DNA of 64,000 bases from Pseudomonas turukhanskensis. GTDB lineage: Bacteria > Pseudomonadota > Gammaproteobacteria > Pseudomonadales > Pseudomonadaceae. Location: the NCBI RefSeq assembly GCF_027922365.1, contig NZ_BSFN01000002.1, forward strand, positions 434,001 through 498,000, given 5' to 3'. The notes below the pieces were generated by a model. That model was not told the origin of the DNA and searched no databases. It saw only the letters and a list, made by a program, of their open reading frames with translations. Below are positions 1 to 8,710 of this stretch, piece by piece. Made by a program: the position numbers and the translations under genes. Position 1 is the first letter of the stretch. Each line of letters opens with the position of its first letter.

Positions 1-1076
1 ACAAATGCCTGGATACGTTGCTTGAAAATACTCTTGTCGAAGGTGGCTGCGTGCGCATGCAAGGTTGCCGGGTCGAAGGTGACCGCGCCGCTTTCAACCT
101 GCTGCACCGCTTGAATCAGCGACTCCACCGTCTGCTCCGGGAACAGGATGCCGGTCTTGCCGTGAATCACCGTTTCCAGGGCGCCGCCTTTGCCGTAGGC
201 GATAACCGGGGCGCCTGCTGCCATGGCTTCGACCGGCACAATGCCGAAGTCTTCCATACCCGGGAAAATCAGGCCGCGGCAACGCTGCAGCAGGTCTTTG
301 ATTTCCGGGAAGGGCTGGCGGCCCATCAGTTTCACATTGGGTTTGGCAATGGCCTTGAGCTTGTCGAAAATCTCGCCTTCACCGACCACCACCAGCGGCA
401 AGCCGAGCTGGTTGAAGGCCTCTACCGCCAGGTCTGCGCGCTTGTAAGCCACCAGTTGGCCAAGGCACAGGTAGAAGTCACCACGCACTTCGTTGGGGCT
501 GAACTCGGTGGTGTTGACCGGTGGGTAAATCACTTCGGCATCGCGCCGGTAGAACTTGCGAATGCGCTGGGCAACGAAGTTGGAGTTGGCAATGAACTGG
601 TCGACGCGGTCGGCCGACAACCGGTCCCACACCCGCAGCCAATGCGACACGAACGGGAACAGGGTGCGGATCAGGCGGCCGGCGCCGGACAGGTACTCGT
701 GGTACATGTCCCAGACATAGCGCATGGGCGAATGGCAGTAGCAGATATGCACCGCGTCCGGGCGGGTGACCACGCCTTTGGCCGGGCCCGACTCGCTGGA
801 CAGAATCAGATCGTAAGCCGACAGATCCAGTTGCTCCAGGGCCATGGGCATAAACGGCAGGTACTTCTGGTAATGCTTTTTCGCACCCGGCAGGCGCGAA
901 ATAAACGTGGTGTTGATGGTGCCGGTGAAGGTGCTGGGCAACGCCTTGCGCACCACGTCTTCATTGCACACATGAATAAACAGGTCGGCCTGCGGGAAGA
1001 GTTCGACCAGGGCCGAACACACCGCTTCGCCGCCACGATTGCTGAGCCACCAGTAATGGATGATTGCGACTTTCAT
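1..1076 (-). CDS. GT4-family glycosyltransferase, partial (C terminus beyond left edge)
   Basis: Sugar transferase of the exopolysaccharide operon, acting at the cytoplasmic face of the inner membrane. The gene starts with ATG at 1076 (MKVAIIHYWWLSNRGGEAV) and is open to the window edge, so about 358 codons are visible and the end is missing. The protein has the two-lobed GT-B layout: an N-terminal acceptor half and a donor half beginning near the YLCLGQLVAYKRADLAV segment. The GT4 EX7E pair is visible as E275 (MEDFGIVPVE) and E283. Its start overlaps the stop of the preceding transferase by four bases (ATGA), so translation is probably coupled. Donor and acceptor sugars cannot be read from the sequence. 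Confidence 0.9.
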   Translation of the reverse strand, partial: MKVAIIHYWWLSNRGGEAVCSALVELFPQADLFIHVCNEDVVRKALPSTFTGTINTTFISRLPGAKKHYQKYLPFMPMALEQLDLSAYDLILSSESGPAKGVVTRPDAVHICYCHSPMRYVWDMYHEYLSGAGRLIRTLFPFVSHWLRVWDRLSADRVDQFIANSNFVAQRIRKFYRRDAEVIYPPVNTTEFSPNEVRGDFYLCLGQLVAYKRADLAVEAFNQLGLPLVVVGEGEIFDKLKAIAKPNVKLMGRQPFPEIKDLLQRCRGLIFPGMEDFGIVPVEAMAAGAPVIAYGKGGALETVIHGKTGILFPEQTVESLIQAVQQVESGAVTFDPATLHAHAATFDKSIFKQRIQAF

Positions 1077-2119
1077 TGAAACTCCCGTATCACCTGTAGA
1101 AGGCGTGAAGCCGATGCTGCCCAGCTGTAACGCTGGATATTGGCGAAGCCCTTTTCACGCAGGCTCTGCGCCAGCTCCGGGCTGGAAATAAGCACCTGTA
1201 TTTGTTTGGCGATGTCCTGCACGTCATAGGGCGAGCAGTACAACGCCGAATCACCACAGACTTCCGGCAGGCTTGCGGCATTGGCCGCGATCACCGGGCA
1301 GCCGCAGGCTTGCGCCTCCAGCGGGGGTAGCCCAAAGCCTTCGTAGAACGATGGATAAATGAAGGCCGTCGCCCCGCTGTACAAACGCACCAGCTCTTCA
1401 TCGCTGACGCGCCCCAGCAGTTTGATGCGGCTATCGGTTTCGATCTTCTTCACCAAACCTGGGTCAGCGAAGTTCTTGTTCAGTGAGCCGACGATGTAGA
1501 GCTTATGGCTGCTCTGTTGCAGCAAGCTGAAGGCATCGACCAGGCCATGGAAATTCTTCTGCGTATTAAGCGATGACACCGCGAGCAGGTAAGGCTCGGC
1601 CACCTCATGGGGCACTGGCTTGAACTCGCCGGATACCGCATTGGGTACCACCACCACCCGCTCGGCTGGCGTCTTGTACACCGCACAGATTTCCTGCTTG
1701 GAGAACTCGCTGACGGTCATCACCTTTTTCGAGGTTCTGATGGTGCGCGGTGTCGCCAGCTGGTAGGCCAGGCGGAACTTCCAGGAGAAGTTTTCCGGGA
1801 AGCGCTCGAAGGCGATGTCGTGCAGCGTCGACAGCTTGTTGCTGTAAAACGCCGGTGCTGTGTTGGCCAGGTTGACCAGCAGCGGCGAGCCCTGGCTGCG
1901 CAAGAACGCCGGCAGGTCGAGCTGCTCCCAGGCATGCCCGGTGCGGCTGCCGATGCGCTCGACGCCCAGCGCCTCGGCGGCTTCGTGTTGAACGATATTG
2001 TGCGGGGCAACGAAACGCAGCTCCGGCATCTGCTGGCGCAATTGCAGGCTGATTTCCAGGGAGTAACGTTGCACACCGGTCATGGCTTGCGTGAGAAAGC
2101 GCGCATTTACATAGGGCAC
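1073..2119 (-). CDS. GT4-family glycosyltransferase
   Basis: Predicted cytoplasmic retaining glycosyltransferase of the exopolysaccharide operon. It has the GT-B donor domain with VVVPNAVSGEF, the LLAVSSLNTQKNFHGLV segment typical of mannosyltransferase-like GT4 enzymes, and the EX7E motif in YEGFGLPPLE. The open frame extends to a TTG at 2158, but a GTG at 2119 has AGGA eight bases upstream and gives the expected N terminus MPYVNARFLTQAMTGVQRY, so that start is preferred (348 residues). It follows the pyruvyltransferase gene after about 46 bases and overlaps the next GT4 gene by four. The sugar specificity is unknown. Confidence 0.88.
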   Translation of the reverse strand: MPYVNARFLTQAMTGVQRYSLEISLQLRQQMPELRFVAPHNIVQHEAAEALGVERIGSRTGHAWEQLDLPAFLRSQGSPLLVNLANTAPAFYSNKLSTLHDIAFERFPENFSWKFRLAYQLATPRTIRTSKKVMTVSEFSKQEICAVYKTPAERVVVVPNAVSGEFKPVPHEVAEPYLLAVSSLNTQKNFHGLVDAFSLLQQSSHKLYIVGSLNKNFADPGLVKKIETDSRIKLLGRVSDEELVRLYSGATAFIYPSFYEGFGLPPLEAQACGCPVIAANAASLPEVCGDSALYCSPYDVQDIAKQIQVLISSPELAQSLREKGFANIQRYSWAASASRLLQVIREFQ

Positions 2120-2165
2120 GTGTTGCTTCCTGTCCGGGACTGATTGAAAAGTTGGCAACGAGGGC

Positions 2166-3464
2166 TCATGCGAATTTCGCGAAGTTCAGGGAAGACAGGC
2201 GTTTGATCTCGGTTTTGTTGTCGGTCAGCTGTTGTTTGGTGGTGCTCAGGTTTTCAATGAAGCGCAGCAGCTTGGCCTTGAACGCCTGCGGCTCGTTCAT
2301 GATTTCGTGCGCGTTGGACAGGTTGCTGGTGTCCATCTGGAAGTGCTTCATCAGGCCGCTCATCTTGCCCTTGTATTCGATGCCGAATACCGGAGTGCCG
2401 GCGCCGCACGAAGCGATCATCAGGTGCATGCGGCCGCTGACGATGCCGTCCAGGTAGCCGGCCACACCCTTGAGTTCGGCCGCGCTCAGGCGCGTGGCAG
2501 GGCGGTAGGTGTATTGCGCGGTATCGCCGGCCAGGGTTTTTTCCAGCGGGTCGAGGCAGTGGTAGTCGGCCGAGTCGCCACGGAAGTCGTGGTCGATCAG
2601 CAGCACGCTGATGCCCTGGGTTTGAATCAGGTCTTTGGCTACGCTGGAAAACTGCTCCACCACGCGGTGAATCTCCTGGCGCTCCTGCAAGTCCAGCAAC
2701 AGCGGGTGCATGTTCAGGCCGATGACCTTGCGGCCCAGCGCATGCTGGGCGTCGATCCAGGTGCGTGCCTGTTGCACCGGGTCGGTGTCTTTCTGGGGTT
2801 CGAGCAGGAAGGCCAGGTCGGCCACCAGCTTGGCGTTGGCGCTGGTCAGTTGCTGAAAGCGGCTGAACGACAGCGGGTCGCGCAGGTTGAACACCACGTC
2901 GTGGCTGAATTCATCGAGCAGGAATTTCAGCTTGCCGTACGGCTTCTCGCTGACGCTGAACCCGGTTACCACGCAGTCGATGCCACGGCGCGAAAGCATG
3001 CCGGTGAGCATGATCAGCTTGCCGGAAAACGCCTGGCTGTAGCTGCCGTCGAGCACGTCGGCACCGACCGTGACGCTGGCGCAAATATTGCGGCCCTCGA
3101 GCATGGCCAGCGACTGCTTGAGGCTCAGGTTCTCATCGAGAATTCGCAGTGGTTCGGTGCCCAGGGCGCGCGCGCATTTATCGGCTTCATCTTCGGCGGT
3201 GGCGACAATGAACTGCACGTTCGGCCACTTGCGTTTGAAGTAAGTGGTTACCACCGACAGCATGGCTTCATCGCCCTTGGAGGCGGTGAGCAGGGCAGGG
3301 TCCGGCGGAATAATCAGCACCACCGGGGCAGCGTCTGTGCGCGGCCACGGCTTGGCATCCTTGTCGTTGTGCCATTCTTTCAAGAGGGCTCGGTACTGAG
3401 CGTCCAGGTACATCGTCCTGATTCCCAGGTTGCGCCAAACGTATTTCAGAGCGGACTTGACCAT
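2166..3464 (-). CDS. Polysaccharide pyruvyl transferase family protein
   Basis: Probable pyruvyl transferase (PF04230/CsaB-like fold), which would add a ketal-linked pyruvate from phosphoenolpyruvate to a sugar of the repeat unit and make the polymer acidic. Family features seen: an N-terminal segment with VVLIIPPDPALLTASKGDEA, a central stretch VTVGADVLDGSYSQAFSGKL matching the family's Gly/Asp-rich loop, a middle domain with VVFNLRDPLSFSRFQQL, and a C-terminal half with SGRMHLMIASCGAGTPVFG, the conserved R-H containing motif. Length is 432 residues, within the family range. It lies between GT4 genes in the same transcription unit, which supports a decorating role. A non-catalytic family member cannot be excluded. 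Confidence 0.85.
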   Translation of the reverse strand: MVKSALKYVWRNLGIRTMYLDAQYRALLKEWHNDKDAKPWPRTDAAPVVLIIPPDPALLTASKGDEAMLSVVTTYFKRKWPNVQFIVATAEDEADKCARALGTEPLRILDENLSLKQSLAMLEGRNICASVTVGADVLDGSYSQAFSGKLIMLTGMLSRRGIDCVVTGFSVSEKPYGKLKFLLDEFSHDVVFNLRDPLSFSRFQQLTSANAKLVADLAFLLEPQKDTDPVQQARTWIDAQHALGRKVIGLNMHPLLLDLQERQEIHRVVEQFSSVAKDLIQTQGISVLLIDHDFRGDSADYHCLDPLEKTLAGDTAQYTYRPATRLSAAELKGVAGYLDGIVSGRMHLMIASCGAGTPVFGIEYKGKMSGLMKHFQMDTSNLSNAHEIMNEPQAFKAKLLRFIENLSTTKQQLTDNKTEIKRLSSLNFAKFA

Positions 3465-3589
3465 GGTGTTATCCAGAAAAATAAAAGTATGCCAATGCCG
3501 ACGGTGGAGCAGGTGGGGCCACGACCTCTGGCGCCTGGTACAAAAAAGAAATGTCGACGTACTTGAACAACGGGCGTTGCCGCAGACGG

Positions 3590-4732
3590 CTATGCCGGTA
3601 GCAACATCCCCACCATGCGCTGTGCCGATTTTGCCCAGGTGAAGATCTCGCCGTAGGCTCGCTGTCGGTCTTCGACCGAGACCACTGGCATCTGTTTCAA
3701 CGCGTTTTCGATGCCGCCCAGATCCGGCACCACGACACGGCCCTGGCCATCGGCAGCTTCCTTGAGTTCGGGAATGTCCGAGACAATCACCGGCGTACCC
3801 ACGGCGCGGGCCTCCAGCACCGGCATGCCAAAGCCTTCGTACAGCGACGGCATTACCAGCACGTCGGCGAGGGCGAACACGGCGGGCATCAGCTCATCGG
3901 GCACGTACCCGGGTAGGACAATGCCCAGTGCGGCGTTGTCGCTAATTTTTTGTGCGAGCTCTTTGTTCTGCCAGCCCTTGGCACCGACCAGCACAAGCTG
4001 GTGGTCATGCAGCAGGCCGGCTTCTTTGAGCTTTACGAACGCGCTCACCAGAATGCCAATGTTCTTGCGCGGCTCCAGCGTCGATACCGCCAGCAGGTAA
4101 GGCGGGCGAATGCCACGGGGCGCCAGGGCCTGTTCGGCGATCTCGCGGTCACCGGCATCCATCGGATGAAAGTCGGGGCGTACGCCTGGGTGAATCACCA
4201 GGTCGGCCGAGCGGCCCACCCAGTGTTGCAAACGATCGGAAGTGCCTTGGGAGTTGGTGAAAATCGCATCGGCGCTGCGCACGTCACGGTCGAACCAGAG
4301 AATGTGCGACAAACGTGTGGCCCACTCCATGGTTTTGGGCACCAGGCGGTGGTTGAGGTCGTGCACCGTCACCACAATGCGGCGTGCCACTTTCTTGCCC
4401 GGGTGAATCGTGCGACCGGCCCAGAACACATCAAGATTGTCGCGCCGCGCCAAGGCCGCACCGCGGGTTTTCAACCAGGCAAACGAAGGTATTTTACGCG
4501 CCAGCGAGTGCGGTTCCTGGCGTACCACCCAACGCTCGGAGGGCAGGGCAACGTTCTCGGGCGCCAGGCGGGTGTAAACAAAGAAACTCGCAGAGGGGAG
4601 CAGGCGGTCAAGCTCTTTGCACAGGTTGAATACGTACTGCCCGACACCAGAGAGGGGCTTGCGCAAGGCATCCCCGTCAATCCCAATTTTGCTCGCAGGT
4701 TGTGGCAGGCAGGTCACTGCTGCGGTCGCCAT
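3590..4732 (-). CDS. GT4-family glycosyltransferase
   Basis: Predicted GT4 transferase of 380 residues with a strong ribosome site (AAGGAG seven bases before ATG). The acceptor half has KIGIDGDALRKPLSGVGQYV, a motif common in transferases that build exopolysaccharide repeat units. The donor half has LLAVSTLEPRKNIGILVSAF and the EX7E motif in YEGFGMPVLEARAVG. It acts in the cytoplasm on a lipid-linked intermediate. The gene follows a 212-base spacer and precedes the pyruvyltransferase gene by 125 bases, the loosest spacing in the operon. Sugar specificity is not deducible. Confidence 0.9.
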   Translation of the reverse strand: MATAAVTCLPQPASKIGIDGDALRKPLSGVGQYVFNLCKELDRLLPSASFFVYTRLAPENVALPSERWVVRQEPHSLARKIPSFAWLKTRGAALARRDNLDVFWAGRTIHPGKKVARRIVVTVHDLNHRLVPKTMEWATRLSHILWFDRDVRSADAIFTNSQGTSDRLQHWVGRSADLVIHPGVRPDFHPMDAGDREIAEQALAPRGIRPPYLLAVSTLEPRKNIGILVSAFVKLKEAGLLHDHQLVLVGAKGWQNKELAQKISDNAALGIVLPGYVPDELMPAVFALADVLVMPSLYEGFGMPVLEARAVGTPVIVSDIPELKEAADGQGRVVVPDLGGIENALKQMPVVSVEDRQRAYGEIFTWAKSAQRMVGMLLPA

Positions 4733-4944
4733 GTAAATCTCCTTGTTTGTAAGTGCTCATCGTGCAAATCGGGCCGCAACGTCCACGGCCGCAATACTGC
4801 TTACAAGATTCGAGGTGAGACCTGCGAACAGGCCTCGCGTGATGGCAACGGGTAAAAAAATTCATGCAGCGTGCCGCGCCGGAAGAAGCGGCTGGCACGG
4901 TGCGGAATGTTTTTTGTTGTTATACGCGCAGGCTTGTTACAGCT
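4733..4944 (-). other. Intra-operon spacer with a terminator-like hairpin
   Basis: There is no gene in this 212-base gap between the GT2 and GT4 genes. Read on the minus strand it holds a GC-rich hairpin (CGTGCC pairing with GGCACG, with an inner CCG/CGG stem, 4870-4899) followed nine bases later by a run of seven T (4854-4860). The distance between stem and T run is longer than in a standard intrinsic terminator, so it may only be a pause or attenuation point. It matters because the operon carries an RfaH recruitment site that would help polymerase pass such signals. Confidence 0.4.
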
Positions 4945-5877
4945 TTAGATGTCCAGCACGTGCAAGGGATTGAGCTTGCCGGTCATCAGATCGCGGACGG
5001 CTTGAAAGTTCCCTTTTAAACGGCCGGGGAAATCTTTTATGCGAATCATGAACAAGGTTTTTGCCACATTTGCGATGAAGTTCTTGGACATCAGCTTGGC
5101 GGCGGTGCGCCACGTCATGGAGCCCTTGCGCGCGAGGAAGATCGGGTTGGCGATCTGCGAATAACCAAAGCGCACACCGCTGGTACGGCCCGAGCTGACG
5201 CCCAGGTGCACACCCCGGCAGGTTGGCATCAACACCACTTGGCCATACTGACGGGCGCGGCTGGAGTAATCGAAGTCTTCCTGCCAGCCGTACATGGGCA
5301 GGTTTTCATCGAAGCGCAGGGCCGTGGCCACGGTGCCACGGTAGGCCATGTTGCAACCGTACAAGCCGGTCAGTGTCTTGACGCTGTGGGCGAATGACCA
5401 GTGGCTTTCAGGCGCTTTGTCACCGTTGAGGTAGCGCACGGCATCCTCTTCGGAAACGCCGAATTCGCTGTTCACCCCGTCGGCCAGCACGTTGCCGGTA
5501 ATACCGACGATATGCGGGGAGTCCTTCAGTGCCTGGCCGGCGCTTTCCAGCCAGTTGGGGGCAGGGCGAAAGTCGTCATCGTAGAACGTGACAAACCATT
5601 CCTTGGCATCGAGCCCGGCCACTTTCGGGGCCAGGGCATCGAGCCCCACGTTGCGTTGAATGGTCAGGCCGGCCCGGGACAGCAGAATGTGGGCGCGCCC
5701 TTCGGTCACCGAGGGGTGACTGGCCAGGCCTTCCACATCTTTATCTTCACTGCCCACTATCACCACGTGCGCCGGTATATCCGTTTGACGGTCAAGGTAC
5801 TCCAGCAAGGTATAGGTTTCTTTGCTGCGGCCTTTTGTGGCGATTACGACGAATGCCTTCATTGGAAAATCCATCAT
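4945..5877 (-). CDS. GT2-family glycosyltransferase
   Basis: Predicted inverting GT-A glycosyltransferase of up to 310 residues. It shows the N-terminal nucleotide-binding start KAFVVIATKGRSKETYTLL, the metal-binding DXD equivalent in FYDDDFRPAPNW, and a catalytic-type GWQEDFDYSSRARQYG segment. The start is uncertain: ATG at 5877 overlaps the flippase stop codon, whereas ATG at 5862 (MKAFVVIATKG) has a GGA seven bases upstream and is the more typical family N terminus. It is translated directly after the flippase. The C-terminal 60 residues are basic and may contact the membrane. The transferred sugar is unknown. Confidence 0.87.
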   Translation of the reverse strand: MMDFPMKAFVVIATKGRSKETYTLLEYLDRQTDIPAHVVIVGSEDKDVEGLASHPSVTEGRAHILLSRAGLTIQRNVGLDALAPKVAGLDAKEWFVTFYDDDFRPAPNWLESAGQALKDSPHIVGITGNVLADGVNSEFGVSEEDAVRYLNGDKAPESHWSFAHSVKTLTGLYGCNMAYRGTVATALRFDENLPMYGWQEDFDYSSRARQYGQVVLMPTCRGVHLGVSSGRTSGVRFGYSQIANPIFLARKGSMTWRTAAKLMSKNFIANVAKTLFMIRIKDFPGRLKGNFQAVRDLMTGKLNPLHVLDI

Positions 5878-7139
5878 TTTTTAACGTTGAAGATACGAGC
5901 CAGAATGCCCATTTTCCAGCAGTAGTAAGTCAGGCTTGCACACACAATCAACTCACCCCCAATACGGGCAATAGCCATGCCCATACCGCCGTATTGCATA
6001 CCCAGAGGGACAGCGCAGACCAGGCTTACGGCCGCCCCCACCAATACCACTTTTGCCAGAACGCTTTCCTTGTGCTGGGGAATCAGCACGTAAAAACTAA
6101 CCACCAGATTGAAGGCGCTGATCGGGAACAGAAACGCCATGCATTGCAAGATGCCCACGCTCTTTTCAAAGCCGGGGCCGAAGATCAGTGGCACCACCCA
6201 GGGGCCCAGCGCCAGGCTGCACACCAACCCCGCCACACCCATGCCGACGATCAACAGCATGCCTTTGCGAATGACCACAAAGGCGTGGGCTTCATCCTCG
6301 ATAAACAGCTTGGCAATCTTGGGTACGAACACCTGGCCCGCCGGCCCCATCAGCGCCAGCCCCACACCCACCAGGCGCTCTGCTGCACCAAAGGAGCCGA
6401 CTTCGGCCGTGGTGGAAAGAATGCTCAGCAAGTAGGTGGATGAAGCCACCAGCAGGGTAGAGGTGCCGGTGTACAGGAACATGGTGCTGGAGGAGCGCAC
6501 CAGCGCGCTGCCGTCCTTGATGCTGAAGCGGGCGCCGTGAATTTCGTTGCGGATCATCCAGTAGCCGGCGCCGGAGGCCACCAGCCCCGAGCCCAGCAGA
6601 GCCAGCAGTACCAAGGCGCTGTCATCCGGGCCACGTACCAGGCTGAACACCAGCACCAGGCTGACGGCAAAGCCCAGCACTTCCAGTTTTACCGCGCTGC
6701 GTGGGCGGTGGGTGCCGGAGAAGTACCAGCCCAGGTTGAACGCCGACACAATGCCCAGTGCCACGCCGGCAGCGGCGGTCAGTGGGTGCGCGTGCAGCAC
6801 TGGCGAAACCATGATTGCCCCGGCACCACCGATGGCACCCAGCAGCGCGAGCAGCGTGCGCGCGCTGACATGGCGGCCCACCAGCCCGGCATAGCGCTCC
6901 GGCCCAAGCGGGGCAATTTCGCGGATCCCAGAGGTGGTAAAACCCCACTCCACAAACCGCCAGGTAATGGTCATCAGCGACATTGCCGCCAACACCACGC
7001 CATACCCTTCAACCCCCAAGACCCGTCCATAGAACGGGATCAGCAACAGCAGGTAGACGTAGCGCAGGGTGTAAGCCATGTAAACAAAGAACAGATCTGC
7101 GCGAGACTTCTTATCGCTCGCCTGATTCGAATTCACCAT
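5874..7139 (-). CDS. Wzx-like oligosaccharide flippase
   Basis: Multi-pass inner-membrane protein (421 residues) of the polysaccharide transport (MOP superfamily) type, predicted to flip the undecaprenyl-linked repeat unit to the periplasm. Roughly twelve hydrophobic segments alternate with short loops. The N-terminal SRADLFFVYMAYTLRYVYLL and the following GRVLGVEGYG loop are typical of Wzx proteins. The start ATG at 7139 overlaps the end of the Wzy-like gene by seven bases, giving the order polymerase, flippase, transferases. With the WcaJ-like and Wzy-like proteins it places this locus in the Wzx/Wzy-dependent assembly class rather than the synthase or ABC classes. Confidence 0.9.
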   Translation of the reverse strand: MVNSNQASDKKSRADLFFVYMAYTLRYVYLLLLIPFYGRVLGVEGYGVVLAAMSLMTITWRFVEWGFTTSGIREIAPLGPERYAGLVGRHVSARTLLALLGAIGGAGAIMVSPVLHAHPLTAAAGVALGIVSAFNLGWYFSGTHRPRSAVKLEVLGFAVSLVLVFSLVRGPDDSALVLLALLGSGLVASGAGYWMIRNEIHGARFSIKDGSALVRSSSTMFLYTGTSTLLVASSTYLLSILSTTAEVGSFGAAERLVGVGLALMGPAGQVFVPKIAKLFIEDEAHAFVVIRKGMLLIVGMGVAGLVCSLALGPWVVPLIFGPGFEKSVGILQCMAFLFPISAFNLVVSFYVLIPQHKESVLAKVVLVGAAVSLVCAVPLGMQYGGMGMAIARIGGELIVCASLTYYCWKMGILARIFNVKK

Positions 7140-8590
7140 CGTGGTAGCTCAGTGCCTTGATGAATCGAATGGGGGTGCCCGGGGAACAGGTTCGGGCTCG
7201 TACGGTCAGCCAGTTGTTTGCGCGTACTCAGCACCACCGCCAGGGTGGTGGCGTACAGAAACGCGTTGTAGTTGTTGAAGTCCGGCGTGGTGCCAATCAG
7301 CAAGCTCACGATAAAGGTCGGGATATACGCATAGCGCACTGCGTTCATCATCGCCCGGCCGCTGGCATCACCCAGTGGCGGCAGCTTGCGACGCATCGAC
7401 TGCCACACAAACGCGAAGTACAACAGGCCGCCGATAATGCCGCTGTTGCTGAACACCGCAGCGGCGAAGTTAGAGGTGCGCGTGGCGCCGATGCCCACGC
7501 CCAGGCCCCAGGTGTCCCACAGCGCTTGCCAGCCGACGGCTGTCCACATGGTGCGTTCTTCGTAGGAGGAGGTTTTGGACTTGTTCACCACCATCTCGTT
7601 GAACTGCGCAACGATAGGGTCCAGCACCGCTGGTGCAAACAGCACCACCAGGCCAATGCCAACCAGGGCCGTCCACACAATCCAGAACTCTGCGCCCAGA
7701 CCTTTGCCCGGGTTCTTGGAGCTTTTGCGCACCGCCCATTCCAGGCCGGCCGACAGAAAGAACACCACCAGGCCCACGTAGGAGGCCGAGGAGGTCGACA
7801 GCCAGATCATGCCGATCAACCCCACCGTCAGTGCCGGCGCTACGCGCTCACGCAACCAGCGGCTTTCCATGGCGTGGCGGAAAAAGTAGATCAGGCCCAG
7901 GAAGGTAATGCTCAAGAAGCCATAGGCCGAAGCCTCTGGCATCAAGCCCACCACGCGTTTGCCGCCGAGAATTTCCACCTCGGTCATCAGTGCATAGGTC
8001 GCGGTTCGGAAGGGCGCGAGCAGTGGGTCCAGCGGTACATATTGGCTCATGAAATCGAGCACGCCAGTCACCAGCGCAATCGCCCCGCCCAGGCACATGG
8101 CCGCCAACGCATGTTGGCGGTTAGCCGGCTCGCGCATCATGCGGGTGAAGGCAAATACCGCGAATACCGAGATGCTCAGATAGGCCATCTGCGAGAAATT
8201 CTGCGTGGTGGGCTTAAGGGCTTCACCGAAGGTGGACAGTTCCAGCCGCACCGGAATGATGGTGACCTCGTTCATAAACAGCCGCGGCATAAAGGCGGTG
8301 ACGAACAGGGCAACCAACCAGTAAAGAAACAGCAGCAGCAGCCGCTTGGGCGACAACGCTGAACCGACAAAAAATTCGAGGCCCGCGCGGTTGCACAGGG
8401 TGCGCGCGACAATCAGCAACACCACGATAGGGGTGGGTGTCAGGGTCAGGCCGCCGGTCATGTTGGCGGGGATTACGGCAAACGCACCGAAAGAAAACGA
8501 GCCAAAAAACAGGTACAGCAGAGCATGGGGCTTGCGAAACATACTGAGGACAACAAAGCCCCAGAATATGGCGATAGGAATGGCTTCCAT
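7133..8590 (-). CDS. Wzy-like O-antigen/EPS polymerase
   Basis: Polytopic inner-membrane protein predicted to polymerise repeat units in the periplasm. The chosen start is ATG at 8590 (MEAIPIAIFWGFVVLSMF, 485 residues), because the upstream in-frame stretch from 8683 lies over a strong hairpin and has no membrane-protein character. Many hydrophobic segments are seen, with a large periplasmic loop around the NEMVVNKSKTSSYEERTMW region followed by WGLGVGIGATRTSNF, like the ligase/polymerase loop of the O-antigen ligase family (PF04932). Polymerase and ligase cannot be told apart by sequence alone; the neighbours favour polymerase. Confidence 0.82.
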   Translation of the reverse strand: MEAIPIAIFWGFVVLSMFRKPHALLYLFFGSFSFGAFAVIPANMTGGLTLTPTPIVVLLIVARTLCNRAGLEFFVGSALSPKRLLLLFLYWLVALFVTAFMPRLFMNEVTIIPVRLELSTFGEALKPTTQNFSQMAYLSISVFAVFAFTRMMREPANRQHALAAMCLGGAIALVTGVLDFMSQYVPLDPLLAPFRTATYALMTEVEILGGKRVVGLMPEASAYGFLSITFLGLIYFFRHAMESRWLRERVAPALTVGLIGMIWLSTSSASYVGLVVFFLSAGLEWAVRKSSKNPGKGLGAEFWIVWTALVGIGLVVLFAPAVLDPIVAQFNEMVVNKSKTSSYEERTMWTAVGWQALWDTWGLGVGIGATRTSNFAAAVFSNSGIIGGLLYFAFVWQSMRRKLPPLGDASGRAMMNAVRYAYIPTFIVSLLIGTTPDFNNYNAFLYATTLAVVLSTRKQLADRTSPNLFPGHPHSIHQGTELPRW

Positions 8591-8665
8591 GGTTCGGTAT
8601 CGGTGCTCGTGAAATGAATAAAAAAGGGTGCTGGTTTGCCGTAAAAAAAAGGGTCGCGCTTGTAG

Positions 8666-8690
8666 AAGCCCCGTGTTGCGCACGGGGCTT
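8666..8690 (-). terminator. Strong hairpin between initiating transferase and polymerase genes
   Basis: A perfect ten-base stem (AAGCCCCGTG with CACGGGGCTT) and a five-base loop lies 20 bases after the WcaJ-like gene. On the minus strand the T-rich run (TTTTTTTT, 8643-8650) begins only 15 bases after the stem. It could be a processing/mRNA-stabilising element or an attenuator that limits expression of the downstream genes. It is not a textbook terminator. Confidence 0.5.
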
Positions 8691-8710
8691 GTCTGCTCTT
8701 GGCGAGCGTT

